NCBI RefSeq assembly: GCF_018305005.1 | Contig: NZ_JAGQEG010000006.1 | Location: 1 to 64,000, forward strand | Length of the DNA stretch: 64,000 nucleotides | Source: Collimonas silvisoli | GTDB taxonomy: Bacteria; Pseudomonadota; Gammaproteobacteria; Burkholderiales; Burkholderiaceae_D | Direction: 5' to 3' | Part shown: piece by piece, positions 43,578-53,207 of the stretch | How positions within the stretch are numbered: position 1 is the first letter of the stretch | Layout of the letters: the number at the start of each line of letters is the position of its first letter | Made by a program: the position numbers and the translations under genes | Notes under the pieces: model-generated | Seen by the model: the letters and a program-made list of their open reading frames with translations, nothing else | Told to the model about the DNA's origin: nothing | The model's database searches: none

Positions 43578-45257
43578 ATGTCATCTGCTTTGCCAGCCGC
43601 AGTTTCAACTGCGGCCGACACCATTCCTGATTATGCCCAGTTTTATGCGGACTTCAGCGCCGACAGTATTGCTGCGGAATTGTCCGGGAATCTGCAAGCC
43701 GGCATCAATGCCTGCGTCGAATGCTGCGACCACCACGCCACGCCCGGCCACGACCATATAGCGCTGTTTTGGGAAGGCAAGGATGGCCGCAGCGCCAGTT
43801 ATACCTTTGCCCAGCTCAAGGAGTTGTCAGGCCGTTTTGCCAATTTTCTGAAGGCGCAGGGCATCCAGCCCGGCGACCGCGTAGCCGGATTGCTGCCGCG
43901 TACGCCGGAACTGCTGATTGCAATTCTTGGCACCTGGCGCGCCGGTGCGGTGTACCAGCCCTTGTTCACCGCCTTCGGTTCGAAATCGATTGAATACCGG
44001 GTTGCCGCCAGCGAAGCGAAATTGATCGTTACCGACGCCGATAACCGTCACAAACTGGCGGAGGTGCCGGCATGTCCGCCGATCGTGACCGTCGCCAGTC
44101 AAACACCAGCCGGCGACTTCGGTTTCTGGGCCGAACTGGAGCGCCAATCCATAGAGTTCGCGCCGGTGATGCGCAAGGCCGATGATGCTTTCATCATGTT
44201 GTTTACCTCGGGCACGACCGGGCCGGCCAAAGGTGTCGCGGTGCCGTTGCGGGCGATGCTGGCGTTTTACGTGTACACGCGTTACGCGATGGACGTGCGG
44301 CCGCAAGATGCGTTCTGGAATATCGCCGATCCCGGCTGGGCTTACGGCTTGTACTACTGCGTCACCGGACCTTTGCTGATGGGGCATGCGATTACCTTCT
44401 ATGAGGGTTCGTTCACGGTGGAGAGCACTTACCGGATTATCGATAAATACAAGATTACCAATCTCGCAGGTTCGCCTACCGCGTACCGGCTGCTGATTGC
44501 CGCCGGCGCAGCGGCGGCGGCGCCGGTCAAGGGCCGTTTGCGCGTCGTCAGCAGCGCCGGTGAACCCTTGAACCCGGAGGTGATTCGCTGGTTCGGCGAA
44601 CATCTGGCTTGCCCGATCAACGATCATTACGGCCAGACCGAGCTAGGCATGGTGTTGTGCAACCACCATGGTTTGCGGCATGAGGTGCGTCTGGGTTCGG
44701 CCGGCCTTGCCATGCCTGGCTATCGCCTGGCGGTGCTGGACGACGATCAACAGGAACTGGCGGCGGGCCAGCCGGGCGTGCTGGCGGTGGATCGGCGCCG
44801 TTCGCCGGTGTATTGGTTCCAGGGCTATTGGCAGCAAGATAACGCGGCTGACAGCGGCGACTATTACATCACCGGCGATACGGTCGAGAAAAACCAGGAT
44901 GGCAGCATCAGCTTCATCGGCCGCGGTGACGATATCATTACTTCTGCCGGTTATCGCATCGGTCCCTTCGATGTCGAAAGCGCGTTGCTGGAGCATCCGG
45001 CGGTGGTTGAGGCGGCAGTGGTTGGCAAGCCGGACCCGGAGCGCACTGAACTGGTCAAGGCTTTTGTCGTCTTGAGCAAGGATTATCATGCCAGTGCCGA
45101 ACTGATCGGCGAGCTGCAGCAATACGTCAAACATCGTCTGGCGGCGCATTCTTATCCGCGTGAAATCGAATTTTTAACAGAACTGCCAAAAACCCCCAGC
45201 GGCAAACTGCAGCGCTTCATCTTGCGCAACCAGGAAATCGCCAAGGCTAACATTTAA
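43578..45257 (+). CDS. AMP-forming acyl-CoA (acetyl-CoA-like) synthetase
   Basis: A 559-residue ANL-superfamily ligase. The P-loop is MLFTSGTTGPAKG (residues 207-219), YGQTELGM follows (Y351), then the hinge region GRGDDIITSAGYRIGPFDVE, and the adenylation lysine is K543 in PKTPSGKLQRF. It activates a carboxylic acid to its CoA thioester. The C-terminal GYRIGPFDVES pattern is that of acetyl-/medium-chain acyl-CoA synthetases; chain length cannot be fixed by reading. GAGGAGAACACTC precedes the ATG. The SDR gene begins 18 bp downstream, and the divergent AraC gene is the likely regulator. Possibly a small operon for a short or branched acid. Confidence 0.9.
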   Translation: MSSALPAAVSTAADTIPDYAQFYADFSADSIAAELSGNLQAGINACVECCDHHATPGHDHIALFWEGKDGRSASYTFAQLKELSGRFANFLKAQGIQPGDRVAGLLPRTPELLIAILGTWRAGAVYQPLFTAFGSKSIEYRVAASEAKLIVTDADNRHKLAEVPACPPIVTVASQTPAGDFGFWAELERQSIEFAPVMRKADDAFIMLFTSGTTGPAKGVAVPLRAMLAFYVYTRYAMDVRPQDAFWNIADPGWAYGLYYCVTGPLLMGHAITFYEGSFTVESTYRIIDKYKITNLAGSPTAYRLLIAAGAAAAAPVKGRLRVVSSAGEPLNPEVIRWFGEHLACPINDHYGQTELGMVLCNHHGLRHEVRLGSAGLAMPGYRLAVLDDDQQELAAGQPGVLAVDRRRSPVYWFQGYWQQDNAADSGDYYITGDTVEKNQDGSISFIGRGDDIITSAGYRIGPFDVESALLEHPAVVEAAVVGKPDPERTELVKAFVVLSKDYHASAELIGELQQYVKHRLAAHSYPREIEFLTELPKTPSGKLQRFILRNQEIAKANI

Positions 45258-45275
45258 AGAGGAAAAGAGAAAAAT

Positions 45276-46043
45276 ATGCAAATTGAAAATAATGTATTTC
45301 TGATCAGCGGCGGCGGTTCCGGCCTGGGTGCGGCAACTGCCGCCATGCTGGTGCAGGGCGGCGCCAAGGTGGTGATCGCCGATATCAACCAGGAAGCCGG
45401 CGCCGCATTGGCGACGCAACTGGGCGCCAATGCCCGTTTTGTGGCAACCGATGTGTGCAGCGAAGCCAGCGCCATGGAGGCGGTCAGCACCGCTCTCACG
45501 GTGTTCGGCGGCTTGCACGGGCTGGTCAGCTGCGCAGGCGTGGCGCCGGCCAAGCGCATAGTCGGCAAGGAGGGGCCGCATGCCCTGGAAGATTTCAGTC
45601 GCGTGGTCCAGATCAATCTGATCGGTACTTTCAACATGATGCGCCTGGCCGCCGATGCGATGAGCAAGGGCCAGCCGAATGCTGAAGGTGAGCGCGGGGT
45701 GATCATCAACACCGCTTCGGTTGCCGCTTTCGATGGCCAGATCGGCCAGGCTGCCTATGCCTCATCCAAGGGCGGGGTAGTGGCTCTGACTTTGCCGGCA
45801 GCGCGCGAACTGGCGCGCCACGGCATCCGTGTGATGACGATTGCGCCGGGCATCATGGAAACGCCGATGCTGCTCGGCATGCCGGAAGAAGTGCAGGACG
45901 CGTTAGGAAAAATGGTGCCGTTCCCGCCGCGCCTGGGCAAACCGGCTGAATTCTCGGCATTGGTGAAGACCATTGTCGAGACGGTCTACCTGAACGGCGA
46001 AGTGATCCGTCTCGACGGCGGGATACGGCTGGCGCCTAAGTAA
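45276..46043 (+). CDS. short-chain dehydrogenase, 3-hydroxyacyl-CoA dehydrogenase (HSD10) type
   Basis: A 255-residue SDR with nucleotide motif [15 protein letters not shown] (about 10-24), the catalytic Ser in [21 protein letters not shown] (Tyr and Lys of YxxxK) and the PGIMETPML loop. The overall pattern matches 17-beta-HSD type 10/3-hydroxy-2-methylbutyryl-CoA dehydrogenases, which oxidise 3-hydroxyacyl-CoAs with NAD+. It is in one transcript with the acyl-CoA synthetase (18-bp gap), suggesting activation followed by beta-oxidation of a short or branched acid. A weak GC hairpin (46073-46100) after the stop may act as terminator. Confidence 0.88.
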   Translation: MQIENNVFLISGGGSGLGAATAAMLVQGGAKVVIADINQEAGAALATQLGANARFVATDVCSEASAMEAVSTALTVFGGLHGLVSCAGVAPAKRIVGKEGPHALEDFSRVVQINLIGTFNMMRLAADAMSKGQPNAEGERGVIINTASVAAFDGQIGQAAYASSKGGVVALTLPAARELARHGIRVMTIAPGIMETPMLLGMPEEVQDALGKMVPFPPRLGKPAEFSALVKTIVETVYLNGEVIRLDGGIRLAPK

Positions 46044-46090
46044 GCGCGCAGCATTATGGTTGTTGCAAACCGGGGCGGTTGAGCGCAGGC

Positions 46091-46552
46091 TTAGCCGCCC
46101 TGTCTTTTTACGATCTCTTTATTGAAGAAATCGTAGATGCCGTTCTCGCCCATGCGGCGGGCGTCCGCCAGTTCGCCGGCCTTGGTCGAATACAGGATCT
46201 TGTTGTCCGGGCTGAGCAGCACGGCGGCTGGAATACCCTTTTTAATCGGGTTGCCGTAAGACTGGGCGACATTCAGATTCTTGTCGAAATTGCCGACGTC
46301 GACTTTCACCAGAATGAATTTGCCGTCGATCAGCGCCGCGCTTTTGCCATGCAGCGCCTTGTCCAGTTCGCGGCAATCGGTGCACCAGTTGGCGCCGAAT
46401 ACCAATATCACTTGTTTATTGCTGCTCTGCGCCTGGCTCAAGGCCTGGCTCAGGTCGGCTTTGGCGTCGGCCTTCTCATCATAGGGAAGCGGGGCAGCGG
46501 CCACCGCCTGCGCCAATAGCAGGCCGAGGCATAGGGCGAAGAATTTTTTCAT
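46091..46552 (-). CDS. periplasmic thioredoxin-fold protein
   Basis: A 153-residue precursor with signal peptide 1-19 (ending AVAAA). It is a thioredoxin-like domain with redox motif WCTDCREL (about residues 57-64), in the context FGANWCTDC typical of Thioredoxin_7/DUF255-like proteins. The start chosen is ATG 46552, 7 bp after AGGA; the adjacent ATG 46555 is possible. It is convergent with the SDR gene and isolated from other redox genes. The partner is unknown; disulfide repair in the envelope is a general expectation for the family. Confidence 0.82.
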   Translation of the reverse strand: MKKFFALCLGLLLAQAVAAAPLPYDEKADAKADLSQALSQAQSSNKQVILVFGANWCTDCRELDKALHGKSAALIDGKFILVKVDVGNFDKNLNVAQSYGNPIKKGIPAAVLLSPDNKILYSTKAGELADARRMGENGIYDFFNKEIVKRQGG

Positions 46553-46785
46553 CATGCGATCCTGTTCAGATTGGATAGTCATCCGGCATCGGCCCGATGT
46601 TTTATTAATATGGTGTATCCGTTAGTATATTTCGTTTTGGCAATTGGTGGCGCTACCTTGATTTTGACCCGGTCCGGTATTGAACGATAGCGCATTGTCT
46701 GGATCAGATCAGGCGCATTCAGCGGGAAAGCTCCGTGAGTTTGCCAAATTATGGCAAACTGCGGGCTGATTTCGGGAGCCTCCTT

Positions 46786-48051
46786 TTGAGCATCATAAAA
46801 AATTTACCGTTTGAGTGGCTGGTCGGCATACGCTATACCCGCGCGGGCAAGCGTAGCGGCCGCAACAGCTTTATTTCCTTCATTTCGCTGATATCGATGG
46901 CCGGCATCGCCCTCGGGGTGGCGGCGCTGATCGTGGTGCTGTCGGTGATGAACGGCTTCCAGAAAGACGTGCGCGACCGCATGCTGTCGGTGCTGGCCCA
47001 TATCGAAGTGTTCGACGCTTCCGGTTCCATGCAGAACTGGGAAGAGGTCGCCCAGCAGGCCTTCAAGAACAAGGAAGTGGTAGGCGCGGCGCCCTATGTC
47101 GATGCGCAGGCCATGCTGGTGCGCGAAGGCGTCTTGCGCGGCGTGGCGATACGCGGCGTATTGCCGGCCGAGGAGCCCAAGGTGTCGGACGTGGCCAGCA
47201 AGGTCAAGCAAGGCAGCTTCAATGACCTCAAGCCGGGCGAATTCAATATCGTGCTGGGGATAGAGCTGGCGCATGCCTTGAGCGTGGGCATCGGCGATAA
47301 GGTGACATTGATGGCGGCGCAAGGGCAGGTGACGCCGGCCGGCGTGATTCCGCGCTTGCGGCAATTCACCGTGGCCGGGATTTTCGAGGCTGGTCATTTT
47401 GAATACGATTCGACCCTGGCCTTCATTCAATTGGAAGATGCGGAAAAAATGTTCCGCCAGGATTCACCGTCCGGCGTGCGCCTGAAGATCGTCGACATGT
47501 TGCAAGCGCCGCAGGTGGTGCAGCAGCTGGCGACCACGCTGCCGCCCAATTTGTATCTGCGCGACTGGACCCAGCAGAACAGCAACTGGTTCGCCGCCGT
47601 CAAGACTGAAAAACGCATGATGTTCATCATCCTGACCCTGATCATCGCGGTGGCCGCCTTCAACCTGGTGTCGACCTTGGTGATGACGGTGACTGACAAG
47701 CAGGCTGACATTGCGATTCTGCGCACGCTGGGTGCATCGCCGGGATCGATCATGAAGATTTTCATGATCCAGGGTGCGCTGGTGGGGCTGATCGGCACCG
47801 CTATCGGGGTTGGCGGCGGCGTGCTGATAGCCCTGAATATCGATGTCATCGTGCCGTTTATCGAAAATATGCTGCACGTGCAGTTCCTGCCCAAGAGCGT
47901 GTATGTGATTACCGAATTGCCTTCAGACCTGCGCTGGCCGGATGTCTGGACCATCGGCGGCGTCGCCGTGGTGCTGGCTTTCCTGGCGACCTTGTATCCG
48001 AGCTGGTGGGCTGCCCGGGTGAAACCTGCTGAGGCGTTGCGTTATGAATAA
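46786..48051 (+). CDS. lolC: lipoprotein-releasing ABC transporter permease (LolC/E type, single copy)
   Basis: A 421-residue MacB-fold permease with TM1 around residues 32-55 ([29 protein letters not shown]), a periplasmic domain, and three C-terminal helices ([20 protein letters not shown] and later). It extracts lipoproteins from the inner membrane for LolA. The start is uncertain: TTG 46786 has GGGAG at proper spacing and gives the usual N-terminus just before [17 protein letters not shown], while GTG 46735 would add 17 residues. It overlaps lolD by 8 bp. Only one permease gene is present, so it is probably the LolF-type homodimeric form rather than half of a LolC/LolE pair. Confidence 0.92.
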   Translation: MSIIKNLPFEWLVGIRYTRAGKRSGRNSFISFISLISMAGIALGVAALIVVLSVMNGFQKDVRDRMLSVLAHIEVFDASGSMQNWEEVAQQAFKNKEVVGAAPYVDAQAMLVREGVLRGVAIRGVLPAEEPKVSDVASKVKQGSFNDLKPGEFNIVLGIELAHALSVGIGDKVTLMAAQGQVTPAGVIPRLRQFTVAGIFEAGHFEYDSTLAFIQLEDAEKMFRQDSPSGVRLKIVDMLQAPQVVQQLATTLPPNLYLRDWTQQNSNWFAAVKTEKRMMFIILTLIIAVAAFNLVSTLVMTVTDKQADIAILRTLGASPGSIMKIFMIQGALVGLIGTAIGVGGGVLIALNIDVIVPFIENMLHVQFLPKSVYVITELPSDLRWPDVWTIGGVAVVLAFLATLYPSWWAARVKPAEALRYE

Positions 48052-48760
48052 TACAAATAAATCCATCGTTCTTTCCTGTCGCAACCTGGGCAAGACTTTT
48101 ACCCAGGGCAGTTATTCGGTCAAGGTCTTGAATGGCATCGATATCGATGTCGCCAAGGGCGAGCAAGTGGCTATTGTCGGTGCTTCCGGCTCAGGCAAAT
48201 CGACCCTGCTGCATCTGCTGGGCGGCCTGGATGCACCGACTGCCGGTAACGTCAGTTTGCTGGGCAAGGATTTTACGACCTTGGGAGAAAAGACCCGTGG
48301 CGACTTGCGCAATAATGCACTCGGTTTCGTCTACCAGTTTCATCATCTGCTGCCGGAATTTTCCGCGCTGGATAACGTCGCCATGCCCTTGATGATCCGC
48401 CGCCTCAAGCGCAGCGATGCGCAACAGCAGGCGCGTGAGATTCTGGCGCGGGTCGGCTTGGCTGAACGTGTAATCCACGTGCCGGGCGAGCTCTCCGGCG
48501 GCGAGCGCCAACGGGTAGCGCTGGCGCGGGCGCTGGTCACTCGGCCGGCTTGCGTGCTGGCCGACGAGCCGACCGGCAATCTCGATCGGGCGACGGCGCA
48601 GATGACTTTCGATCTGATGCTGGAATTGTCGCAAACCTTGGGCACGGCCTTCGTGATCGTGACCCATGATATTGAACTGGCGCGCCGCTGCGGCCGCATT
48701 CTGCGGCTTTCAGATCGCGGGCTGGAGCCTTATCATGATCGACTCGAAGAGGTCGAGTGA
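48044..48760 (+). CDS. lolD: lipoprotein-releasing ABC transporter ATPase
   Basis: A 238-residue ATPase with Walker [10 protein letters not shown] (about 45-53), Q-loop [10 protein letters not shown], signature [15 protein letters not shown] (about 147-161), Walker [12 protein letters not shown] and switch His VTHD. It powers LolC/F. The ATG lies within the end of lolC. The last 28 bp overlap the 3' end of the convergent yihY-type gene (48733-49650), which is unusual and means the two genes share terminal coding sequence on opposite strands. Confidence 0.95.
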   Translation: MNNTNKSIVLSCRNLGKTFTQGSYSVKVLNGIDIDVAKGEQVAIVGASGSGKSTLLHLLGGLDAPTAGNVSLLGKDFTTLGEKTRGDLRNNALGFVYQFHHLLPEFSALDNVAMPLMIRRLKRSDAQQQAREILARVGLAERVIHVPGELSGGERQRVALARALVTRPACVLADEPTGNLDRATAQMTFDLMLELSQTLGTAFVIVTHDIELARRCGRILRLSDRGLEPYHDRLEEVE

Positions 48761-49650
48761 GCGTCGGCATTCTTGTCGATCTCTTGCAGGCTGCCGAAAA
48801 ACAGGGCGTACTGGCGCGTGAACTGGGCGCCGAAAAAGAAAATCTGCGCCGAGTAGTAAATCCACAGCAGCAGCGCAATCACTGAGCCGGCGGCACCATA
48901 GCTGGAAGCGACGCCGCTATTGCCGAGGTAGATGCCGATCAGGTATTTACCCAGCACGAACAAGGCGGCGGTGCCGATCGAGCCTATCCATACGTCGCGC
49001 CACGGCAATTTGGTCTGCGGCAGCATCTTGTAGATCGAGGCGAACAGGCTGGCAATCACGGCAAATGAAAACAGCTGTGACAGCGGTGAAAAAACCAGCG
49101 TCACGTTGAGCCACATGCCGCCCAGGTATTTTGCCAGCAGCGCCAGCGCCGCGCTGACCACCAGCGAGGTCAGCAGCAGGAAGGCCAGTACCAGTATCAG
49201 TCCGAACGACAGCAGGCGAGTGCGGATCAAGGACATGATGCCGGATTGGCGGGTCTGCTCGACGTACCAGATTTCGTCCAGGCTATCCTTCAGTTCGGAG
49301 AATACGGTGGTGGCGCCGATCAGCAGCACCGCTACCGCGATCAGCGCCGCGATCGGCCCCGAGCGATTGCTGTGGGCCGCCGCCAGCAACAGCTGGATGG
49401 CGTCGGCGCCGGTCGGGCCTATCAAGCCCGACAACTGGCCGAAAATTTCGCCGCGCGCCGCCTGTTCGCCGAATACCGCGCCGGCAATCGCAATCACCAG
49501 TATCAGCATGGGCGCCATCGAGAACAGGGTATAGAAGGCCAGGGCAGCGCCTTTGCTGCCGGAGCGCTGCTTGAACCATTCCTGCAGGGTGCTGGCCAGC
49601 ATGGCCTGGATGCGTTGCCGTTTCGGGAATTTAACTGCAAGTTTAATCAT
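48733..49650 (-). CDS. YihY/virulence-factor BrkB family membrane protein
   Basis: A 305-residue inner-membrane protein with about six hydrophobic helices. The family start [27 protein letters not shown] is at residues 27-53, and [21 protein letters not shown] near 265 is conserved. Formerly called ribonuclease BN by mistake, the family has no settled function. ATG 49650 lacks a good ribosome site, and longer or shorter starts are possible. The C-terminus overlaps lolD on the other strand by 28 bp. The small lipoprotein gene upstream (49688-50185) is in the same orientation, 37 bp away. Confidence 0.85.
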   Translation of the reverse strand: MIKLAVKFPKRQRIQAMLASTLQEWFKQRSGSKGAALAFYTLFSMAPMLILVIAIAGAVFGEQAARGEIFGQLSGLIGPTGADAIQLLLAAAHSNRSGPIAALIAVAVLLIGATTVFSELKDSLDEIWYVEQTRQSGIMSLIRTRLLSFGLILVLAFLLLTSLVVSAALALLAKYLGGMWLNVTLVFSPLSQLFSFAVIASLFASIYKMLPQTKLPWRDVWIGSIGTAALFVLGKYLIGIYLGNSGVASSYGAAGSVIALLLWIYYSAQIFFFGAQFTRQYALFFGSLQEIDKNADAHSTSSSRS

Positions 49651-49687
49651 GCATGACGCTTTCTGTTCAGCCTGCCTGGCGAAGTTT

Positions 49688-50185
49688 TTACATGCCAAAC
49701 CGGGTATGTTCATAACGCGGATCGGGGCCGTTTTCAAGCTTGCGCACAATCCCGCTGTCGTCGAAGTAGACCGTCATCATCGAGTTCCAGACGCCGCTTT
49801 CCTTGTAACCGTAATTCCAGCCATTCAGTTTTACCCGGCTGTAGTAGATGGTTTCGATCGGCTTGCCGATGGTGCGCAGGACATCGTTCTGGTTGAATTG
49901 ATTGACCTTGATGGTGGCAAATTTCTCCAGGGTCAATACTTGCTCATAGGAAATCAACTTGTGATCCGGGCCGATTTTCGCCATATACGTTGCCTGGCCA
50001 AACGGCCCGCGTGAGTATTCCAATAATACATCATTGCCGTCTTGATAAGTTCCGGTCGGCTTCCCCAGGCGCGCCAGGACTTGCGCCTCGGGTTCGCCGG
50101 GATTGACTGGAGGCGCCAGCAGAGAAGCGCAACCGGTCAGACTCAGCAGTAAACCGGCCAGGAGAATGGGAAAGGGTTGCTTCAT
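49688..50185 (-). CDS. small lipoprotein, SmpA/OmlA-like
   Basis: A 165-residue precursor with a clear lipobox, LTGC (Cys18), after a hydrophobic segment. The mature part, with EAQVLARLGKPTGTYQDGNDVLLEYSRGPFGQ and later QNDVLRTIGKPIETIYYSRVKLNGWNYGY, resembles two SmpA/OmlA (BamE-like) alpha-beta units in tandem, the first and second each containing an 'xVLxxxGKP' turn. No lolD- or bam-linked role is established. It is possibly co-transcribed with the YihY-type gene. Function unknown; export to the outer membrane is expected because no Asp follows the Cys (it reads CAS). Confidence 0.78.
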   Translation of the reverse strand: MKQPFPILLAGLLLSLTGCASLLAPPVNPGEPEAQVLARLGKPTGTYQDGNDVLLEYSRGPFGQATYMAKIGPDHKLISYEQVLTLEKFATIKVNQFNQNDVLRTIGKPIETIYYSRVKLNGWNYGYKESGVWNSMMTVYFDDSGIVRKLENGPDPRYEHTRFGM

Positions 50186-50229
50186 GGCGATACTCCAAAA
50201 TAGATTGTTGTTGACGGCGCGCTAACTGT

Positions 50230-50258
50230 TTGAATTGGCAGGGCTTTTGCTATATACT
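50230..50258 (+). promoter_or_regulatory. sigma-70 promoter of rpsO
   Basis: TTGAAT (50230-50235), exactly 17 bp, then TATACT (50253-50258). This is a near-consensus housekeeping promoter, giving a leader of about 85 nt before rpsO. Confidence 0.75.
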
Positions 50259-50350
50259 GCGCGTCTGGTCAAGTTTGACCGGATTTTTTAATTGTTTGTT
50301 CACGGTGCATAGGGTTACGTACTCTGTACACCGCTTGTGAAAGGTAAAGC

Positions 50351-50620
50351 ATGACTATCGAAAAAACAGCCAAGGCCGCTATTATCACTGATAATGCGCG
50401 CGGTCAAAACGACACCGGCTCCCCAGAAGTGCAAGTTGCGCTGCTGACTGCCCGTATCAACGACCTGAACGGTCACTTCAAAGCCCACGCTAAGGATCAC
50501 CATTCCCGCCGCGGCCTGATCATGATGGTTAACCGTCGTAAAAGCCTGCTGTCCTACCTCAAAGGTAAGGACCTGAACCGTTACCGCTCGCTGATCGAAA
50601 AACTCGGCTTGCGTAAGTAA
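50351..50620 (+). CDS. rpsO: 30S ribosomal protein S15
   Basis: 89 residues, the standard size. [36 protein letters not shown] (about 21-55) and the C-terminal [13 protein letters not shown] are unmistakable S15. It binds 16S rRNA early in 30S assembly. The promoter lies at 50230-50258. rpsO-pnp is a conserved pair, and the hairpin at 50721 between them probably acts as an attenuator or processing site. In E. coli S15 represses its own translation through its leader; I see no obvious pseudoknot here to judge that. Confidence 0.98.
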   Translation: MTIEKTAKAAIITDNARGQNDTGSPEVQVALLTARINDLNGHFKAHAKDHHSRRGLIMMVNRRKSLLSYLKGKDLNRYRSLIEKLGLRK

Positions 50621-50924
50621 TAGTAAGTGCGCGGCTCATCGTCGACCTCCGGTATTTGCAGCGACATTCTGTTTCGATATTTCGTGACGATGTCCTTGGT
50701 CCGTCGATAAGTTGAAAAAAATGCCTGTATCAGTTTCTGATGCGGGCATTTTTGCTTTTGGCAGCAGCTTTTTTGCGGCTTATCTGCACAAGTATTAAGA
50801 AGTAAGTTCTAAGCAAGGAGACGGCAATTCATTGGTTATCGACACAAACAGCCAGCGATGAATCGTCTGTGGTGAGGTGAACGACAGCGCCTGAAAATCT
50901 GTCGGCAAAATGAAAGGATATATT
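50621..50924. other. intergenic region rpsO / pnp
   Basis: 304 bp with no gene. It contains the terminator-like hairpin at 50715-50757. In E. coli the corresponding region carries the RNase III site controlling pnp; a comparable long stem is not obvious here between 50760 and 50924. Confidence 0.5.
50715..50757 (+). terminator. intrinsic terminator/attenuator after rpsO
   Basis: A 13-bp stem with two G-U pairs (50721-50733 with 50737-50749) and loop TTT, preceded by seven A's and followed by a T-rich run. Confidence 0.8.
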
Positions 50925-53060
50925 GTGTTTAATAAAGTTACGAAGACATTCCAGTATGGTCAGCATCAAGTTACGCTGGAAACCGGCGAGATCGCTCGCC
51001 AAGCCTCCGGCGCCGTGCTGGTGTCGATTGAAGATACCGTTGTGCTGGCTACCGTGGTAGCGCGCAAGGATGCCAAGCCAGGTCAGGATTTTTTCCCGCT
51101 GACCGTTGATTATGTTGAAAAGACTTACGCTGCAGGCCGTATCCCAGGCGGTTTCTTCAAGCGCGAAGGCCGTCCTTCCGAAAAAGAAACCCTGACATCG
51201 CGCCTGATCGATCGTCCGATCCGCCCGCTGTTCCCGGAAGGTTACCTGAATGAAGTGCAAGTCATCATTCACGTGCTGTCGGTCAATCCTGAAATCGATC
51301 CGGACATCGCTGCGATGATCGGTGCTTCGGCTGCCCTGTCGGTCGCCGGTATTCCTTTCGCCGGCCCGGTCGGCGCTGGGCGCGTTGGTTATATCGACGG
51401 TCAATACGTATTGAACCCAACCACATCGCAACTGACCAAGTCCGCCATGGATCTGGTAGTTGCCGGTACTGAAACCGCCGTGCTGATGGTGGAATCCGAA
51501 GCCAAGCAACTGTCGGAAGAAATCATGCTGGGCGCGGTGGTGTTCGGCCACGAGCAATCGAAGGCGGTTATCGACGCGATCCACGAACTGGTACGCGACG
51601 GCGGCAAGCCTGAAGTTGAATGGAGCCCGGCGCCGAAGAATGACGCGCTGATCGCTCGCGTTGCGCATTTCGGCGAAGCCAAGCTGCGTGAAGCCTATCA
51701 GACCAAAGACAAGCAGGCCCGCACCACCAAGCTGAAAGACGCTACTGCCGAAGTCAACGCGGCATTGGCTGCCGAAGCTGCATCGATTGGCGGCACTGCA
51801 CCTGATGCTTCGGAAGTCAGCGGCATCCTGTTTGACCTGGAAGCCAAGATCGTCCGTTCGCAAATCCTCGAAGGCGAACCGCGTATCGACGGCCGCGACA
51901 CTCGCACCGTGCGTCCGATCACGATCCGTACCGGCGTTCTGCCGCGTACCCACGGTTCGGCACTGTTCACCCGTGGCGAGACGCAAGCGCTGGTCGTGGC
52001 CACGCTGGGCACTGCACGCGACGAACAAAAGATCGATGCGTTGATGGGCGAGTATTCGGATCGTTTCATGCTGCACTACAACATGCCACCGTTCGCGACT
52101 GGCGAAACCGGCCGCGTTGGTACCCCGAAGCGCCGCGAAATCGGCCACGGCCGTCTGGCCAAGCGCGCCCTGCAAGCAGCATTGCCGGCGCCGGAAGATT
52201 TCAGCTACTCGGTACGCCTGGTATCGGAAATCACCGAATCCAACGGTTCGTCGTCGATGGCTTCGGTCTGCGGCGGCTGCCTGGCCTTGATGGATGCCGG
52301 CGTGCCGATGCAAGCACACGTTGCCGGTATCGCCATGGGCCTGATCAAGGAAGGCAGCAAGTTTGCCGTCCTGACCGACATCCTGGGCGATGAAGATCAC
52401 CTCGGCGATATGGACTTCAAGGTAGCCGGTACTGCCAACGGTATCACCGCTCTGCAGATGGACATCAAGATCCAGGGCATCACCAAGGAAATCATGCAGG
52501 TCGCATTGGCGCAAGCTAAAGAAGGCCGCGTCCATATCCTCGGCAAAATGCAAGAAGCGGTACCGCACGGTAAAACCGAGCTGTCCGATTTCGCGCCGCG
52601 CCTGATCACCATCAAGATCAATCCGGAAAAAATCCGCGACGTGATCGGCAAGGGCGGCGCTGTGATTCGCGCGCTGACTGAAGAAACCGGCACCCAGATC
52701 GATATCAGCGACGAAGGCGTCGTGACTATCGCTTCGGTAGATGCTGCTGCCGGCCAGGAAGCCAAGCGTCGTATCGAAGAACTGACCGCTTCGGTTGAAG
52801 TGGGCAAGGTCTACGAAGGTACGGTCTTGAAGCTGCTGGACTTCGGTGCAATCGTGCAAGTATTGCCGGGCAAAGACGGTCTGCTGCACATCAGCCAGAT
52901 CGCCAATGAACGCGTGAATGCGGTTGCCGACTACCTGAAAGAAGGCCAGCAAGTGCGCGTCAAGGTTCTCGAAACCGATGACCGCGGCCGTCTGAAACTG
53001 TCGATGAAGGCAGCGCAGGCTGACGAAGGCGGCGAAGCTGCTCCGGCAGCGGCGCAGTAA
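50925..53060 (+). CDS. pnp: polyribonucleotide nucleotidyltransferase (PNPase)
   Basis: A 711-residue exoribonuclease. Two RNase PH-like domains (about 1-220 and 310-540; the second with [19 protein letters not shown]-like TRGETQALV and [20 protein letters not shown]), then a KH domain ([25 protein letters not shown], about 563) and S1 domain ([19 protein letters not shown], about 626). It degrades RNA phosphorolytically from the 3' end. GTG 50925, preceded by AAAGGA, gives the usual [12 protein letters not shown] start; ATG 50910 would add five residues. Codon use is that of a highly expressed gene (many GGT, CGT, GAA). Confidence 0.97.
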   Translation: MFNKVTKTFQYGQHQVTLETGEIARQASGAVLVSIEDTVVLATVVARKDAKPGQDFFPLTVDYVEKTYAAGRIPGGFFKREGRPSEKETLTSRLIDRPIRPLFPEGYLNEVQVIIHVLSVNPEIDPDIAAMIGASAALSVAGIPFAGPVGAGRVGYIDGQYVLNPTTSQLTKSAMDLVVAGTETAVLMVESEAKQLSEEIMLGAVVFGHEQSKAVIDAIHELVRDGGKPEVEWSPAPKNDALIARVAHFGEAKLREAYQTKDKQARTTKLKDATAEVNAALAAEAASIGGTAPDASEVSGILFDLEAKIVRSQILEGEPRIDGRDTRTVRPITIRTGVLPRTHGSALFTRGETQALVVATLGTARDEQKIDALMGEYSDRFMLHYNMPPFATGETGRVGTPKRREIGHGRLAKRALQAALPAPEDFSYSVRLVSEITESNGSSSMASVCGGCLALMDAGVPMQAHVAGIAMGLIKEGSKFAVLTDILGDEDHLGDMDFKVAGTANGITALQMDIKIQGITKEIMQVALAQAKEGRVHILGKMQEAVPHGKTELSDFAPRLITIKINPEKIRDVIGKGGAVIRALTEETGTQIDISDEGVVTIASVDAAAGQEAKRRIEELTASVEVGKVYEGTVLKLLDFGAIVQVLPGKDGLLHISQIANERVNAVADYLKEGQQVRVKVLETDDRGRLKLSMKAAQADEGGEAAPAAAQ

Positions 53061-53083
53061 TCTCGCAGTAACTTAGTTGTATG

Positions 53084-53125
53084 AAAAATGCCCGGGATGC
53101 TGATGCATCCCGGGCATTTTTATTT
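53084..53125 (+). terminator. intrinsic terminator of pnp
   Basis: A long perfect stem AAAAATGCCCGGGATGC (53084-53100) with GCATCCCGGGCATTTTT (53105-53121), loop TGAT, followed by ATTTTT. Confidence 0.92.
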
Positions 53126-53145
53126 TTACGCGATTAAAAATACGG

Positions 53146-53182
53146 TGAAAAAAACCGCCCGGGAGATTGTCTCGCGGGCGGC
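53146..53182 (-). terminator. intrinsic terminator of the ferredoxin reductase gene
   Basis: On the minus strand the stem GCCGCCCGCGAGA / TCTCCCGGGCGGT (53182-53170 with 53166-53154, one internal mismatch) is followed by TTTTTTT (53153-53147). It lies 26 bp beyond the gene's stop, facing the pnp terminator. Confidence 0.85.
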
Positions 53183-53207
53183 TTTTCTTGTGCTGCTGAT
53201 CTGGAGT

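Noticed and set aside
50254-50262. A third copy of the TACTGCGCG block near the rpsO promoter
   Set aside because: Only nine bases match and none of the other repeat blocks follow; it is part of the -10 region.
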